From CAZSRX01 sp964609675 [NCBI: uncultured Bacteroidota bacterium] (lineage in GTDB: Bacteria > CLD3 > SB21), in contig CAZSRX010000017.1 of NCBI GenBank assembly GCA_964609675.1, positions 1 through 64,000 on the forward strand: DNA of 64,000 nucleotides, in the 5' to 3' direction. The notes under the pieces are model-generated. The model was not told where the DNA came from, searched no databases, and worked only from the letters and a program-made list of their open reading frames with translations. How positions within the stretch are numbered: the first letter of the stretch is position 1; each line of letters begins with the position of its first letter. Shown piece after piece: positions 37,004 to 45,516 of the stretch. Position numbers and translations under genes: made by a program.

Positions 37004-38509
37004 TTACCGGCCGCGCCCCATCAGCATGACATAGATAGTATAGAAGATGATCTTAAAATCCATACGAAGAGACATATTCTCGATATACAGAATATCAAAT
37101 TTCATCCGTTCAATCATTTCATCCACGTTGCCCGCATAGCCGTATTTAACCTGCCCGAGCGAGGTGATGCCCGGACGTACGCGGCTTAAATGCACATATT
37201 GCGGCGCGCGCTTTACAATCTGCTGAATGTAAAACGCCCGTTCCGGTCGCGGCCCCACAATACTCATATCCCCTTTCAATACATTGTAAAATTGAGGAAA
37301 CTCATCCAGGCGCGTTTTGCGCAGGAATCTTCCGATTCTGGTCACCCGAGGATCATCCTGCTGCGCCAAAGTAGGCCCGGTCTTGGCTTCGGCATCGACC
37401 GTCATGGAGCGAAACTTATGGATCATAAACGGTTTGCCGTGCCGCCCGATACGTTCCTGATGATAAAAGACCGGTCCCCTGGAAGTGGCTTTGATTGCAA
37501 TGGCCAGAATGATCCACATCGGCGTGAGCAGAATCAGAACCAGGGCCGAAACCACGATGTCTAAAAGCCGTTTGACGTTCTGCTCCCACACCGGCATGAT
37601 CTCCGGCTCGAGGTCTATCAGCGGAATACCTTCCACTTGGGACGTACGCGCCTGCCCGCTGATGATATTGTATAAATCGGGGATAATCTTGACGTTGATT
37701 GTATAGTTAAGTTCCGCGGATACCTGGTCGCATATGGTTATAATTTCCAGGAGGGTTTTGTGTTCGCTCGGATCCAGCGCAATCAGCACCTCCGAAATCC
37801 GGTTGCGGGCAATAATCGCTCTCAATTCATCGATTGTGCCGATAATATCTTTATCGGCGCAGAATTCGGCAGAAAGCGCGGACCGTTCCAGCTGGCGTAG
37901 TTCGTTCTGAATTTTCCGGTAGGTATCAAGATACATAAACTGATCCTCGCCTTCCGGAACCGTGCTTTTTGTAGTCACAAAACCGACGACATCATAACCG
38001 TAATGTCGGTGCAGCCGCAGTTGTTTGCACAGGTTATGCGCCTGCTGATTCCAACCGATGATCAGCGCCTGCCGCCTCCCGATGCCGTTAAGCAGAAGCC
38101 GCTTCTGGAATGAGCGTACGCCGATCCTTCCCAAAACAACCAGGATAAGCAGGATCAGCGCGTACACCAGCACGATCAGCTTCGTCGGCGTGATGGGATG
38201 CATCCGGATCATTTCTACGGAGGTCAGTAGAAGCAGCACCACGGAACCGAAGGTCACGCTTTTCATCACCAGCACGACTTCGTCAAAAAACGACGAACGG
38301 TACCAGGACCTGTAAAGTCCAGCAAAAAGAAAAACAACAAACCAGAAAATGTTGATACCGGCAATCAGGAACAGATGGAGTAAGGGACTGTCTTCGGCGT
38401 TCCGTGCATAGGCCGAACTCAGATTTAGATAAAATAATATCAACGACGCCAGGCAGATGGCTACAGCGTCTGTGATAAACATGGCTATGATTTCTTTTCT
38501 CTTGGACAT
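37004..38509 (-). CDS. Polyprenyl-phosphate sugar-1-phosphate transferase
   Basis: A 501-residue membrane enzyme of the WbaP/WcaJ-type family that starts glycan assembly by moving a hexose-1-phosphate to undecaprenyl phosphate. Four N-terminal hydrophobic helices (about 5-115) are followed by a nucleotide-binding-like domain (about 140-265) and a further hydrophobic segment (about 310-335). The catalytic C-terminal domain has intact 'KFRSMTVDAE', 'RKTRLDEFPQFYNVLKGDMS' and 'VGPRPER'. The sugar cannot be read from sequence. It is the last gene of the minus-strand polysaccharide run and lies 31 bases after the GT2 fusion gene. Confidence 0.93.
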   Translation of the reverse strand: MSKRKEIIAMFITDAVAICLASLILFYLNLSSAYARNAEDSPLLHLFLIAGINIFWFVVFLFAGLYRSWYRSSFFDEVVLVMKSVTFGSVVLLLLTSVEMIRMHPITPTKLIVLVYALILLILVVLGRIGVRSFQKRLLLNGIGRRQALIIGWNQQAHNLCKQLRLHRHYGYDVVGFVTTKSTVPEGEDQFMYLDTYRKIQNELRQLERSALSAEFCADKDIIGTIDELRAIIARNRISEVLIALDPSEHKTLLEIITICDQVSAELNYTINVKIIPDLYNIISGQARTSQVEGIPLIDLEPEIMPVWEQNVKRLLDIVVSALVLILLTPMWIILAIAIKATSRGPVFYHQERIGRHGKPFMIHKFRSMTVDAEAKTGPTLAQQDDPRVTRIGRFLRKTRLDEFPQFYNVLKGDMSIVGPRPERAFYIQQIVKRAPQYVHLSRVRPGITSLGQVKYGYAGNVDEMIERMKFDILYIENMSLRMDFKIIFYTIYVMLMGRGR

Positions 38510-38540
38510 ACTTTTAATCCCGTAAAGAACAGCCGTCGGT

Positions 38541-40706
38541 CTATAATTTCAGTAATCCGCGTAAGAGAATTTCCAAATCCATCTTTATGGAATAATTCCG
38601 CAAGTAATAATTATCATAATTTCTTACCGATTCATCATCGGTATCGGCAGCGGCTGGATTCATAAAAAGATCCGCAAGGGAAAATACGCCCGGCCGATGA
38701 GAAATGAAAGCGCTTTTTTCGGTTTTTTCACATAGACGTTGTGAAGGATATTGAAAGCGCGTACCCACCAGACTGAGACGCCCGGTAAAAACCAGATACA
38801 AATAGGACCACGCGGTTAGTCGCCCATTACTGGATTTAACCCAAAGCCGAACGGGGATGCGGTTTCCGTACCGATCAGAAAAGCCCTTCGTTTCGGGCTG
38901 AATGCGGCGTCCCAGGCGCATCATAACCCATAACGGCAAGGTTAGCAACAGGCCCGACAGACTTAGAAAAATATCCAGCAGACGCTTGAAAAAACGGTTA
39001 AACGGTTTTTCCAGTTCAGATTCCAACGCAATCATCGGCACGCTTTCCAGCCGGCTGATTTCCGATTTGCCGATAATAATATCCCCGCCGGACGGCGCCA
39101 GGCGTACATTCACCGGCATGCCCGCGAAACCGCGTACCATCGATAAGATGGCGGCGTGCGGGAGTTCCTCCGCCGCAATAAGCACTTCGGCAATCTGATG
39201 GTTACGGATAATGGACGGCAGTTCGGTTATGGAGCCCAGTAGCCGGATATCGTTTTCAACCGTTGCGCCGACTGCCGGCGCCTGCGTAGACACATAGCCA
39301 AGCACATGGTACGGGCTGTCAAACCGCTTCTGGATTTTACGGTACAACATCCGGGCTTCATGCGCCGTACCGACGATAAGCGTGTGCTTCTTGAAAACCT
39401 TGACGGTCCAGAGATTTTTCCGGGCGCCTTTTTTCATCAGAAATAATCCAAGGACGCGCCACGTTACCAGAAACACAAGCACCAGTCCCGATGTGTAAAT
39501 AACATACAACCGGGAAAAAACAAATTCCTTTGAAAAAAGCGTCACGGTGGAAAGAATAAAAAACCCGATCACGGAAGCCATCAGCGACTGCGAAAGCGAT
39601 AACTGGCGTTTGCCGTAATTATCCATAAAGTACAACGTGACGAGCCATATCAGGGACGACACCGTATGCAGCGTGACATAAAAAAACAAAGTGGATTCAA
39701 TCCACGGCGGCGTGATGAAATCATGGTATCGCAGCAAAATGCCCAGCGAAACGGAAAGATTTATGAAAACCAAATCGATAATCGGCGCCCATCCAAGCCG
39801 GAACAGGCGGTGCAGGCGCGCGAGAAACGCCCGAATCCAGATCGCCGCCTTCAAGAACAGAATCATGCCGATAGAATACCGTTTCTTAAAATGCTTCTCA
39901 ACGAATATCTCCATCGCCTCATAGAAGGTTTTGATATCCACAAAACCGCTACGACTGGTGCTTTCGCCCTTATAGTGAATAATCTGGGTTGTTGGCACAT
40001 AATATATTTTCCATCCGCCTTTCCAGATGCGGTAACACCAGTCCAGGTCCTCGCCGTACATAAAATAAGTCTCGTCCAGCAAACCGACCGTTTCCAATAC
40101 TTCCCGACGCAGGAACATGAACGATCCGGCTATGGCCTCCACTTCATGAACCTGATTTTCATCCAGATACGTCAGATTGTACCGGCCGAACAGTTTGCTC
40201 TTAGGAAAAATTTTACTCAGACCGGTGATTTTTGTAAACGCTACCCACGGCGATGGAAAACTCCGCTTGCAGGTCAATTGCAGCGTCCCGTCGGCATTCA
40301 ACACCTTACAGCTTGCGGCGCCGGCTTCCGGATGCGCGTCCATAAATACAATCATTTTGGACAGCGTGTCTTCCTGAAGCAGTGTGTCGGGATTCAGAAC
40401 CAGCACATAGCGCCCGCGGCAGTTCCGCAACGCAATATTATTGCCCCGGGCAAAGCCGACGTTATCTTCGTTCTCGATCAGCGTTACCTCCGGAAATTTC
40501 TCCCGCACCATCCGCGGGCTGTCGTCCACCGATGCATTGTCAACGACAAATACTTCCACGGACAGGCTTCCAATCGCCTTCCGCACAGAGTTCAGGCAAT
40601 TCTCCAGAAATTCCCGTACATTGTAGTTAAGGATAACAATGGATATATCCGGCGGCTTGACAGAACCGGTATACTCGACAGAATCCTTTGTTAATTCGGT
40701 TTGCAT
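38541..40706 (-). CDS. GT2 glycosyltransferase fused to a degenerate sugar-transferase domain
   Basis: A 721-residue fusion. Residues 1-285 are a rhamnosyltransferase-like GT2 ('SIVILNYNVREFLENCLNS', 'LVLNPDT', 'YGEDLDWCYRIWKGG'). Then come about five hydrophobic helices (305-440), a nucleotide-binding-like domain (about 450-575) and a C-terminal part that matches the neighbouring sugar transferase at its start ('KRLLDIFLSLSG') and end ('NYSIKMDLEILLRG'). The catalytic 'KFRSM' and 'LDEFPQ' motifs are missing and 'SIVGPRP' has become 'SLVGTRF'. The second half is therefore probably not catalytic and may scaffold or regulate. Its start overlaps the stop of the Wzi-like gene. Confidence 0.88.
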   Translation of the reverse strand: MQTELTKDSVEYTGSVKPPDISIVILNYNVREFLENCLNSVRKAIGSLSVEVFVVDNASVDDSPRMVREKFPEVTLIENEDNVGFARGNNIALRNCRGRYVLVLNPDTLLQEDTLSKMIVFMDAHPEAGAASCKVLNADGTLQLTCKRSFPSPWVAFTKITGLSKIFPKSKLFGRYNLTYLDENQVHEVEAIAGSFMFLRREVLETVGLLDETYFMYGEDLDWCYRIWKGGWKIYYVPTTQIIHYKGESTSRSGFVDIKTFYEAMEIFVEKHFKKRYSIGMILFLKAAIWIRAFLARLHRLFRLGWAPIIDLVFINLSVSLGILLRYHDFITPPWIESTLFFYVTLHTVSSLIWLVTLYFMDNYGKRQLSLSQSLMASVIGFFILSTVTLFSKEFVFSRLYVIYTSGLVLVFLVTWRVLGLFLMKKGARKNLWTVKVFKKHTLIVGTAHEARMLYRKIQKRFDSPYHVLGYVSTQAPAVGATVENDIRLLGSITELPSIIRNHQIAEVLIAAEELPHAAILSMVRGFAGMPVNVRLAPSGGDIIIGKSEISRLESVPMIALESELEKPFNRFFKRLLDIFLSLSGLLLTLPLWVMMRLGRRIQPETKGFSDRYGNRIPVRLWVKSSNGRLTAWSYLYLVFTGRLSLVGTRFQYPSQRLCEKTEKSAFISHRPGVFSLADLFMNPAAADTDDESVRNYDNYYLRNYSIKMDLEILLRGLLKL

Positions 40707-42394
40707 CAGTAATCTAAACGGTATCCAACGACGGCATAATGCTGGGTCAGATTCCGCCCCTTTTGGTTCTGAAAATTGGTAATGCCGCTCAGTGTATAAT
40801 GCGCATACAAATAATGGTTAGGAAAGGTCTCGTATCGGCCGGCCAGCGATGCCATTCGTTTAATCGCATTCACGCCGGACAGGAACTTTTTCTTCTCCTT
40901 CCCGGGTTGACCGTATCCCATCCATTCACCGGATATATCCCAGTCACCATCGCCGTGACGCAATAACTCAAACGTACTGTTCATCTGCAATCGCCGGGAT
41001 GGCTGGTACCGCAATTCGAAAAAATAATCATCAGAATTCGGCTGTAAAAAGGAACCCAGACTTTTCTGAAAATGCGTATAATTAATCAGCTTGAATTTGT
41101 GGGTATAAACAAACGGCTCCACCCGTGAATACTCAAAACGAAAATCCAGATTGGAGATTCTGAAGGGTTCGACCCAGTACCAGCCCCATAAAAACGCCCA
41201 GGACTGTTTCCAATAGGTAAATGGATTGTCAGCCAACCGGTAATCATCCAGAAACAGCGAGGCATAAGTCTTAAGGCCCTTCGTCGGAAAGGCGGTCACG
41301 TCAAAGCTCATCGTATTGTTGTCCTTGTCCCCGGCGTACTGTTCAGCAATATGATAGATCATAATCGGGTTCAGATACTGCGTTTCCAGCGAACGTCCGC
41401 CGTATACCACGCTTTCATTGCCCGCGAAAAACAGCCACGGAAAAATTTTCAGTTCCAGCCGGTGCCCGGCGATATACTTACGGTCGCTGCTGTCGGTGCG
41501 GTCACTGAATATCGTACGCGGATGCCGAAGGAATCCATGAAAATACGTATATTTGAGCCGGTCAAACGTTACGTCCAACCGAAGATTGTCAAAGGCCGGC
41601 GCGTTATCCGACAACATCAAATTAGAATGCTTTCCCGGGCCCAGCACCAGCTTATCCTTGCCGAACTGCAGGCGGAAATATTTTGGCTCGATAACCAGAT
41701 AAGCATTCGCTTCGAGCGAATACACATTACTGGCTTTATTGATGATGCCCTGCGACGTTGGCTGAAAATTTGAGTACTTAATATCAGACCCTTTGATCAT
41801 CGTGCTTGTAAAATCGGCGTAGTAAGCGATTCCGTCTTTTAATACGCCCTTTGCAATACCATGCACCGCGGTGTTGCTGATGGTCTGATTCATCGAATCT
41901 TCCCGGCCGTTATACCGTATAATCTCGAAATTCTGATCCAATATCACATCACCCAGGGCATAGGTATAGCGGTCGTCACGATGACTCTGCCAAAAAATCA
42001 GATGCTTTTCTTTTTCTTCGTCGCGATAGGGTTTCTGCAGTCTGTCTAATTCCACATGAAACTCGCCCTTCAACTTTTCAAACAGTTCCTTGTCGGTCCG
42101 TGAAAATAAATCTGGCTGCTCCTTCATCAGAGAATCCAGCGACAGCATAATTTTCAGCGCATCATTTCTGGAATACGGCCGATTGCGAAGTACGATGGAG
42201 GATTTAATAATACCTTTAACCTCAAAGCGTTCAAAATAATCATAGATAAAATGAGTTAAGGGTATGTTATACGAAGGAGTATCAGTCCATTTTTTTTGCG
42301 CATATAGTTCTCCGACGCAATTCCATGAACCACATAACGCTATAATAAATACCATAATTTTAAAAAAATTTCGCAATGTAAGCTCCTTGAACAA
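40706..42394 (-). CDS. Wzi-like capsule assembly outer-membrane protein
   Basis: A 562-residue exported protein with a signal sequence (about 1-32, ending Y-A-Q), an N-terminal helical part with 'YSRNDALKIMLSLDSLM' and a long beta-barrel-like C-terminal region rich in aromatic residues ending in 'YRLDY'. The pattern fits the capsule assembly Wzi family, whose E. coli member is a barrel lectin that anchors capsule at the surface. Family assignment is from overall pattern and context rather than one signature motif. It is coupled to its neighbours: 10 bases after the GT4 gene and a TGATG overlap with the next. Confidence 0.72.
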   Translation of the reverse strand: MFKELTLRNFFKIMVFIIALCGSWNCVGELYAQKKWTDTPSYNIPLTHFIYDYFERFEVKGIIKSSIVLRNRPYSRNDALKIMLSLDSLMKEQPDLFSRTDKELFEKLKGEFHVELDRLQKPYRDEEKEKHLIFWQSHRDDRYTYALGDVILDQNFEIIRYNGREDSMNQTISNTAVHGIAKGVLKDGIAYYADFTSTMIKGSDIKYSNFQPTSQGIINKASNVYSLEANAYLVIEPKYFRLQFGKDKLVLGPGKHSNLMLSDNAPAFDNLRLDVTFDRLKYTYFHGFLRHPRTIFSDRTDSSDRKYIAGHRLELKIFPWLFFAGNESVVYGGRSLETQYLNPIMIYHIAEQYAGDKDNNTMSFDVTAFPTKGLKTYASLFLDDYRLADNPFTYWKQSWAFLWGWYWVEPFRISNLDFRFEYSRVEPFVYTHKFKLINYTHFQKSLGSFLQPNSDDYFFELRYQPSRRLQMNSTFELLRHGDGDWDISGEWMGYGQPGKEKKKFLSGVNAIKRMASLAGRYETFPNHYLYAHYTLSGITNFQNQKGRNLTQHYAVVGYRLDY

Positions 42395-42404
42395 TTGGCG
42401 TAAA

Positions 42405-43532
42405 TTAAGTTGTTTTTCTGTGCCGATGATAATAATCGGTTACAAAATTTCTGATCTGTTCAATAAAGATTCTATTGTCGAATTTTTCCGCATGTTGCCT
42501 TATGAATGCGGGATCAAATGATAACTTTTCAAACAGTACAATAGCTTCCGCAAGGCATTCCGTGTTTTGTTCATTAAAAAATACAGCGGTGCTTTTGCGT
42601 GAATCATCCTTAAATGGGATCATCGTTTCCAGTACACCGCCATTCCCGTAAGCGATTACCGGCCGGCCACTTGCGCAGCACTCCAGAGGTGTAAGTCCGT
42701 AATCCTCATGCTGGGGAAATATAAGCGCTCTGCACCGTGCGTATATACGGGCAAGTTCATGATCATCAACGCCCTCAATGAACTCAATATTTGGCCCGGC
42801 TTTGCTTACCAACTTTTTCTTTTCCACGCCGCGTCCCACCACTTTAAGCGGTTTTTTAATTTTATTGAATGTATCAATCACCAAATCGGCTTTCTTATAT
42901 TTTTCAAGGCGGGAAACGACAAGATAATAATCATCGATCGTTGATTCAATGTGATACCGGTTGCAATCGATGGAAGGATGGATAACCGGAATTTCTTTTT
43001 TGAAATGATAGGCGTTTCGGATGCGTTGTGTTATTTCCGTTGCGTTAGCGATATAATGGTCCGGGCGTTGGGCAAATTGATAATCGATTTTTTTCAGTCT
43101 GTTGATTAATTTATTTAAAATAAATTTTTTAAGTCCCTTTGCGTTGGCATACAAGTCGTAGGATTCAGGGTTCCATGCCAGGCGAAAAGGAGTGTGGCAA
43201 TAGGCGATGACCAATGAATCAGGACCGGCATGAATATACTTGCCGCAATGGGTTGTGGAAATCAGAATGACATCGTATTGTGAAAGATCCATCCGCTTCA
43301 TAGCGGAAATCGCGAAGGGATAGAAAAGGCGTTTGAATTGTTTTTCTGTTTTGGCTATTTTCTGAAAACCGCTCGTACGTATATCGCAATTTTTAAATTC
43401 AGGAAAAGAGGCGTCCGGATCGTATATGGATGTGTAAATGGGCGCTTCGGGAAATGCCTGGTGCATGCTCAGCAAAACCCGTTCACCCCCCGCTTTACAA
43501 AATATCCCGTCATGGACTAAGGCGATTTTCAT
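42405..43532 (-). CDS. Glycosyltransferase family 4
   Basis: A 375-residue cytoplasmic GT-B glycosyltransferase. The N-terminal domain starts 'MKIALVHDGIFCKAGGERVL' and contains 'YCHTPFRLAWN', a motif of the WbaZ-like mannosyltransferase group. The C-terminal domain holds 'VVSRLEKYKKADLVIDTF' and the E-x7-E motif in 'PQHEDYGLTPLECCASGRPV'. It adds one sugar to the lipid-linked repeat unit; donor and linkage are unknown. The gene is more AT-rich than the sugar-transferase genes it reads into, marking the edge of the variable centre of the locus. Confidence 0.9.
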   Translation of the reverse strand: MKIALVHDGIFCKAGGERVLLSMHQAFPEAPIYTSIYDPDASFPEFKNCDIRTSGFQKIAKTEKQFKRLFYPFAISAMKRMDLSQYDVILISTTHCGKYIHAGPDSLVIAYCHTPFRLAWNPESYDLYANAKGLKKFILNKLINRLKKIDYQFAQRPDHYIANATEITQRIRNAYHFKKEIPVIHPSIDCNRYHIESTIDDYYLVVSRLEKYKKADLVIDTFNKIKKPLKVVGRGVEKKKLVSKAGPNIEFIEGVDDHELARIYARCRALIFPQHEDYGLTPLECCASGRPVIAYGNGGVLETMIPFKDDSRKSTAVFFNEQNTECLAEAIVLFEKLSFDPAFIRQHAEKFDNRIFIEQIRNFVTDYYHRHRKTT

Positions 43533-43647
43533 AATTCATAAAACTCCGGTAGATTATTAATATACCCATTTATCAAATTATCTAAAGTAACATCCATAAT
43601 GAAGTTAATCCCTTTTGCGTTTTAAATCCGCATCAACCATCCCGAAT

Positions 43648-44169
43648 TCAAGCGATAAGTGCAACACTGTTGAAAACTTCGTTTGGAGTTAAGAATTGGA
43701 GGCACTTTCGTGGTCGGTTATTAAGTGTATTTTCGATCTGCTTTAATTGCCATGCTGTTATAGTACAAAAATCTGTTTTCTTTGGCAAGTATTCTCTTAC
43801 TAAGCCGATCGTATTTTCAACCGTTCCTTTCTCCCAGCTGTGATATGGGTGACAGAAATAGGATACCGCGTTTAAGGCTTCATTGACGATTTCATGGCAA
43901 ACATTTTCCGTTCCATTATCATAGGTGAAGGATTCCTGAATTCAGCGGGCATCGGAGAAAACGTACCGATGAGCGCGGTATTTACAATTGTAAATGACGG
44001 AAAAATTTCGCTTCACCTCCCGAGTGAGGGTAGATTTATCGCGACCTAATTCTCTGGCCCAATCGGCCTTTGATTTACCAGCCGCCAAACCCAGGGCAAT
44101 TGTTTCTCGTTCCATCAAAGAAAGGTGTTGATAAACTCTGGTTTTGTTGGTATCTTGTTTCATAGGCAC
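43648..44169 (-). pseudogene. IS30 transposase, internally deleted
   Basis: The 5' part (44169-43945) encodes the IS30 helix-turn-helix start ('HLSLMERETIALGLAAGKSK' and 'RDKSTLTREVKRN'). A TGA at 43944-43942 ends it. Still in the same frame, 43941-43648 encodes the 3' part of the catalytic domain, with the second catalytic Asp in 'YDNGTE' and the catalytic Glu region 'WEKGTVENTIGLVREYLPK', ending at a stop inside the inverted repeat. The central region with the first catalytic Asp is gone, so the protein cannot be active. Confidence 0.9.
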
Positions 44170-44237
44170 TCCGTTGTGATTATGGGTTGTTAGACTAATT
44201 CATTTTACCACAATGAAAGTGCCTTTTCAAGTTTTTC

Positions 44238-44281
44238 TGCCGTAAATCTCGTTTCACTACGTTCCACTCGATTTACGGCAG
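44238..44281. repeat. Perfect inverted repeat near the IS30 end
   Basis: Two perfect 12-base arms (CTGCCGTAAATC at 44238-44249 and its complement at 44270-44281) around a 20-base loop, just inside the right terminal repeat of the IS30 remnant. It may be a subterminal structure of the element. Confidence 0.6.
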
Positions 44282-44471
44282 TTATCTAACAGTTGCACTT
44301 ATCGATTGAACCGGCGTATTGTATTTTAATTTTCTTTTGTGTTTTCTTCATTAATACCAACGAATCTTTAATATCATTGCTTATAAATTTATTTTCTTAT
44401 TGTTTGATTTCCTGTGATATTTTTTTTATTATTTCAAGTAATGGGTTATTTTTGAATAACTTTATGAGTTT

Positions 44472-44477
44472 TATAAT
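44472..44477 (+). promoter_or_regulatory. Possible -10 element of the plus-strand glycosyltransferase block
   Basis: TATAAT 39 bases upstream of the methyltransferase ATG, in a very AT-rich 200-base stretch after the IS remnant. TTGAAT lies upstream but only 14 bases away, so the -35 is unclear. Confidence 0.3.
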
Positions 44478-44515
44478 CGAATACAATTAAACGAAATGAA
44501 GAAGAATAGCGGACT

Positions 44516-45484
44516 ATGAACAAAGAGCCTGTAAAAGTTCAGATTGAAATATTAAGATGTCCAGTTTGCAAGTGTAAATTAAAATCAGAAGATCAATCGC
44601 AACATTTACAATGTGAAGAGCCGAGTTGTGGAATGATTTACCCGATTATCAACGGCATTCCCTGCTTAATCAATGAAAAGAACAGCGTTTTTCAGATAGA
44701 TGATTTCATTCATTACCGTGATTTATTTTTTCAGTTTTCTAAGCGCTCCATCCTTAAAGATGTAATAAAAAAAATACTGCCAAGTATAAGCAATAATATA
44801 AAAGCAAAAAAGAATTATAAGTATTTTGCTGAAAAACATATAAACAACATCAGTAATCCACGTGTATTAGTCTTAGGTGGAGGAGTTTTAGGCCATGGCA
44901 TGAAGTCAATAATTTCATATACAAATATCGAATTTATCGAGACGGACGTATCCCTTGGTCCCAGAACCATGCTGATTTGCGATGCGCATGATATCCCTTT
45001 TGAAAATGATTTCTTTGATGGAGTTATCGTGCAAGCGGTTTTAGAACATGTTGCCGATCCCTATCGGTGTGTCGAAGAAATTTATAGGGTACTAAAATCT
45101 GATGGTTATATATATGCTGAATCGCCGTTTATACAGCAGGTTCATGGAAGAGAGTATGATTTTACCCGTTTTACTTATTTGGGACACAGGCGATTATTTC
45201 GCTATTTTAAAGAAATTGAGAGTGGTAGTGTATGCGGACCGGGAATGGCTTTGGCATGGTCGTATAAGTATTTTTTATTGAGCTTTTTTCAATCCAGGCT
45301 AATAAGAAAGATTGTAGGTGTTTTTGCAGACTTAACGGCTTTTTATCTAAAATACTTCGACTATTATTTAGTAAATAAAAATGCCGCCTTAGACGCCGCA
45401 TCAGGTTTTTATTTTATGGGACAAAAAGCCAAAACGATTTTAAGCGATAAAGAAATCATACGGTTATACAAAGGTGGATTTTGA
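44516..45484 (+). CDS. SAM-dependent methyltransferase with N-terminal zinc-ribbon-like segment
   Basis: A 322-residue protein. Residues 10-55 form a Trm112-like segment with four Cys ('CPVCKCKL' and 'CEEPSCGMIYPIINGIPCLI'), as often found in front of methyltransferases of surface-glycan loci. The class I SAM domain follows (about 115-225), with motif I 'VLVLGGGVLGHG', an acidic motif 'IETDVS' and 'DGVIVQAVLEHVADP'. It probably methylates a sugar or a lipid-linked intermediate. It starts the plus-strand block inserted in the otherwise minus-strand locus and overlaps the region upstream of the next gene. Confidence 0.85.
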   Translation: MNKEPVKVQIEILRCPVCKCKLKSEDQSQHLQCEEPSCGMIYPIINGIPCLINEKNSVFQIDDFIHYRDLFFQFSKRSILKDVIKKILPSISNNIKAKKNYKYFAEKHINNISNPRVLVLGGGVLGHGMKSIISYTNIEFIETDVSLGPRTMLICDAHDIPFENDFFDGVIVQAVLEHVADPYRCVEEIYRVLKSDGYIYAESPFIQQVHGREYDFTRFTYLGHRRLFRYFKEIESGSVCGPGMALAWSYKYFLLSFFQSRLIRKIVGVFADLTAFYLKYFDYYLVNKNAALDAASGFYFMGQKAKTILSDKEIIRLYKGGF

Positions 45485-45516
45485 CCACCGTAAGCAGGCT
45501 AGGAATTATTCTTAAA

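Larger units (their letters stand above)
43648..44309 (-). mobile_element. Decayed IS30-family insertion sequence
   Basis: A 662-base remnant bounded by imperfect terminal inverted repeats (43648-43671 and 44288-44309; both contain CGATAAGTGCAAC followed by TGTT when read inwards). It contains both ends of an IS30-type transposase gene but lacks most of the middle; intact IS30 elements are about 1.0-1.2 kb. It lies exactly where the polysaccharide locus changes coding strand. Confidence 0.85.

Noticed and set aside
39666-40694. A 342-codon open frame antisense to the GT2 fusion gene
   Set aside because: Composition is atypical (Arg/His/Gln rich), no start signal, and the opposite strand encodes a clear glycosyltransferase.
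44293-44490. A hydrophobic 65-codon open frame upstream of the methyltransferase
   Set aside because: It begins inside the IS30 inverted repeat and lies in very AT-rich DNA, where hydrophobic open frames arise by chance.
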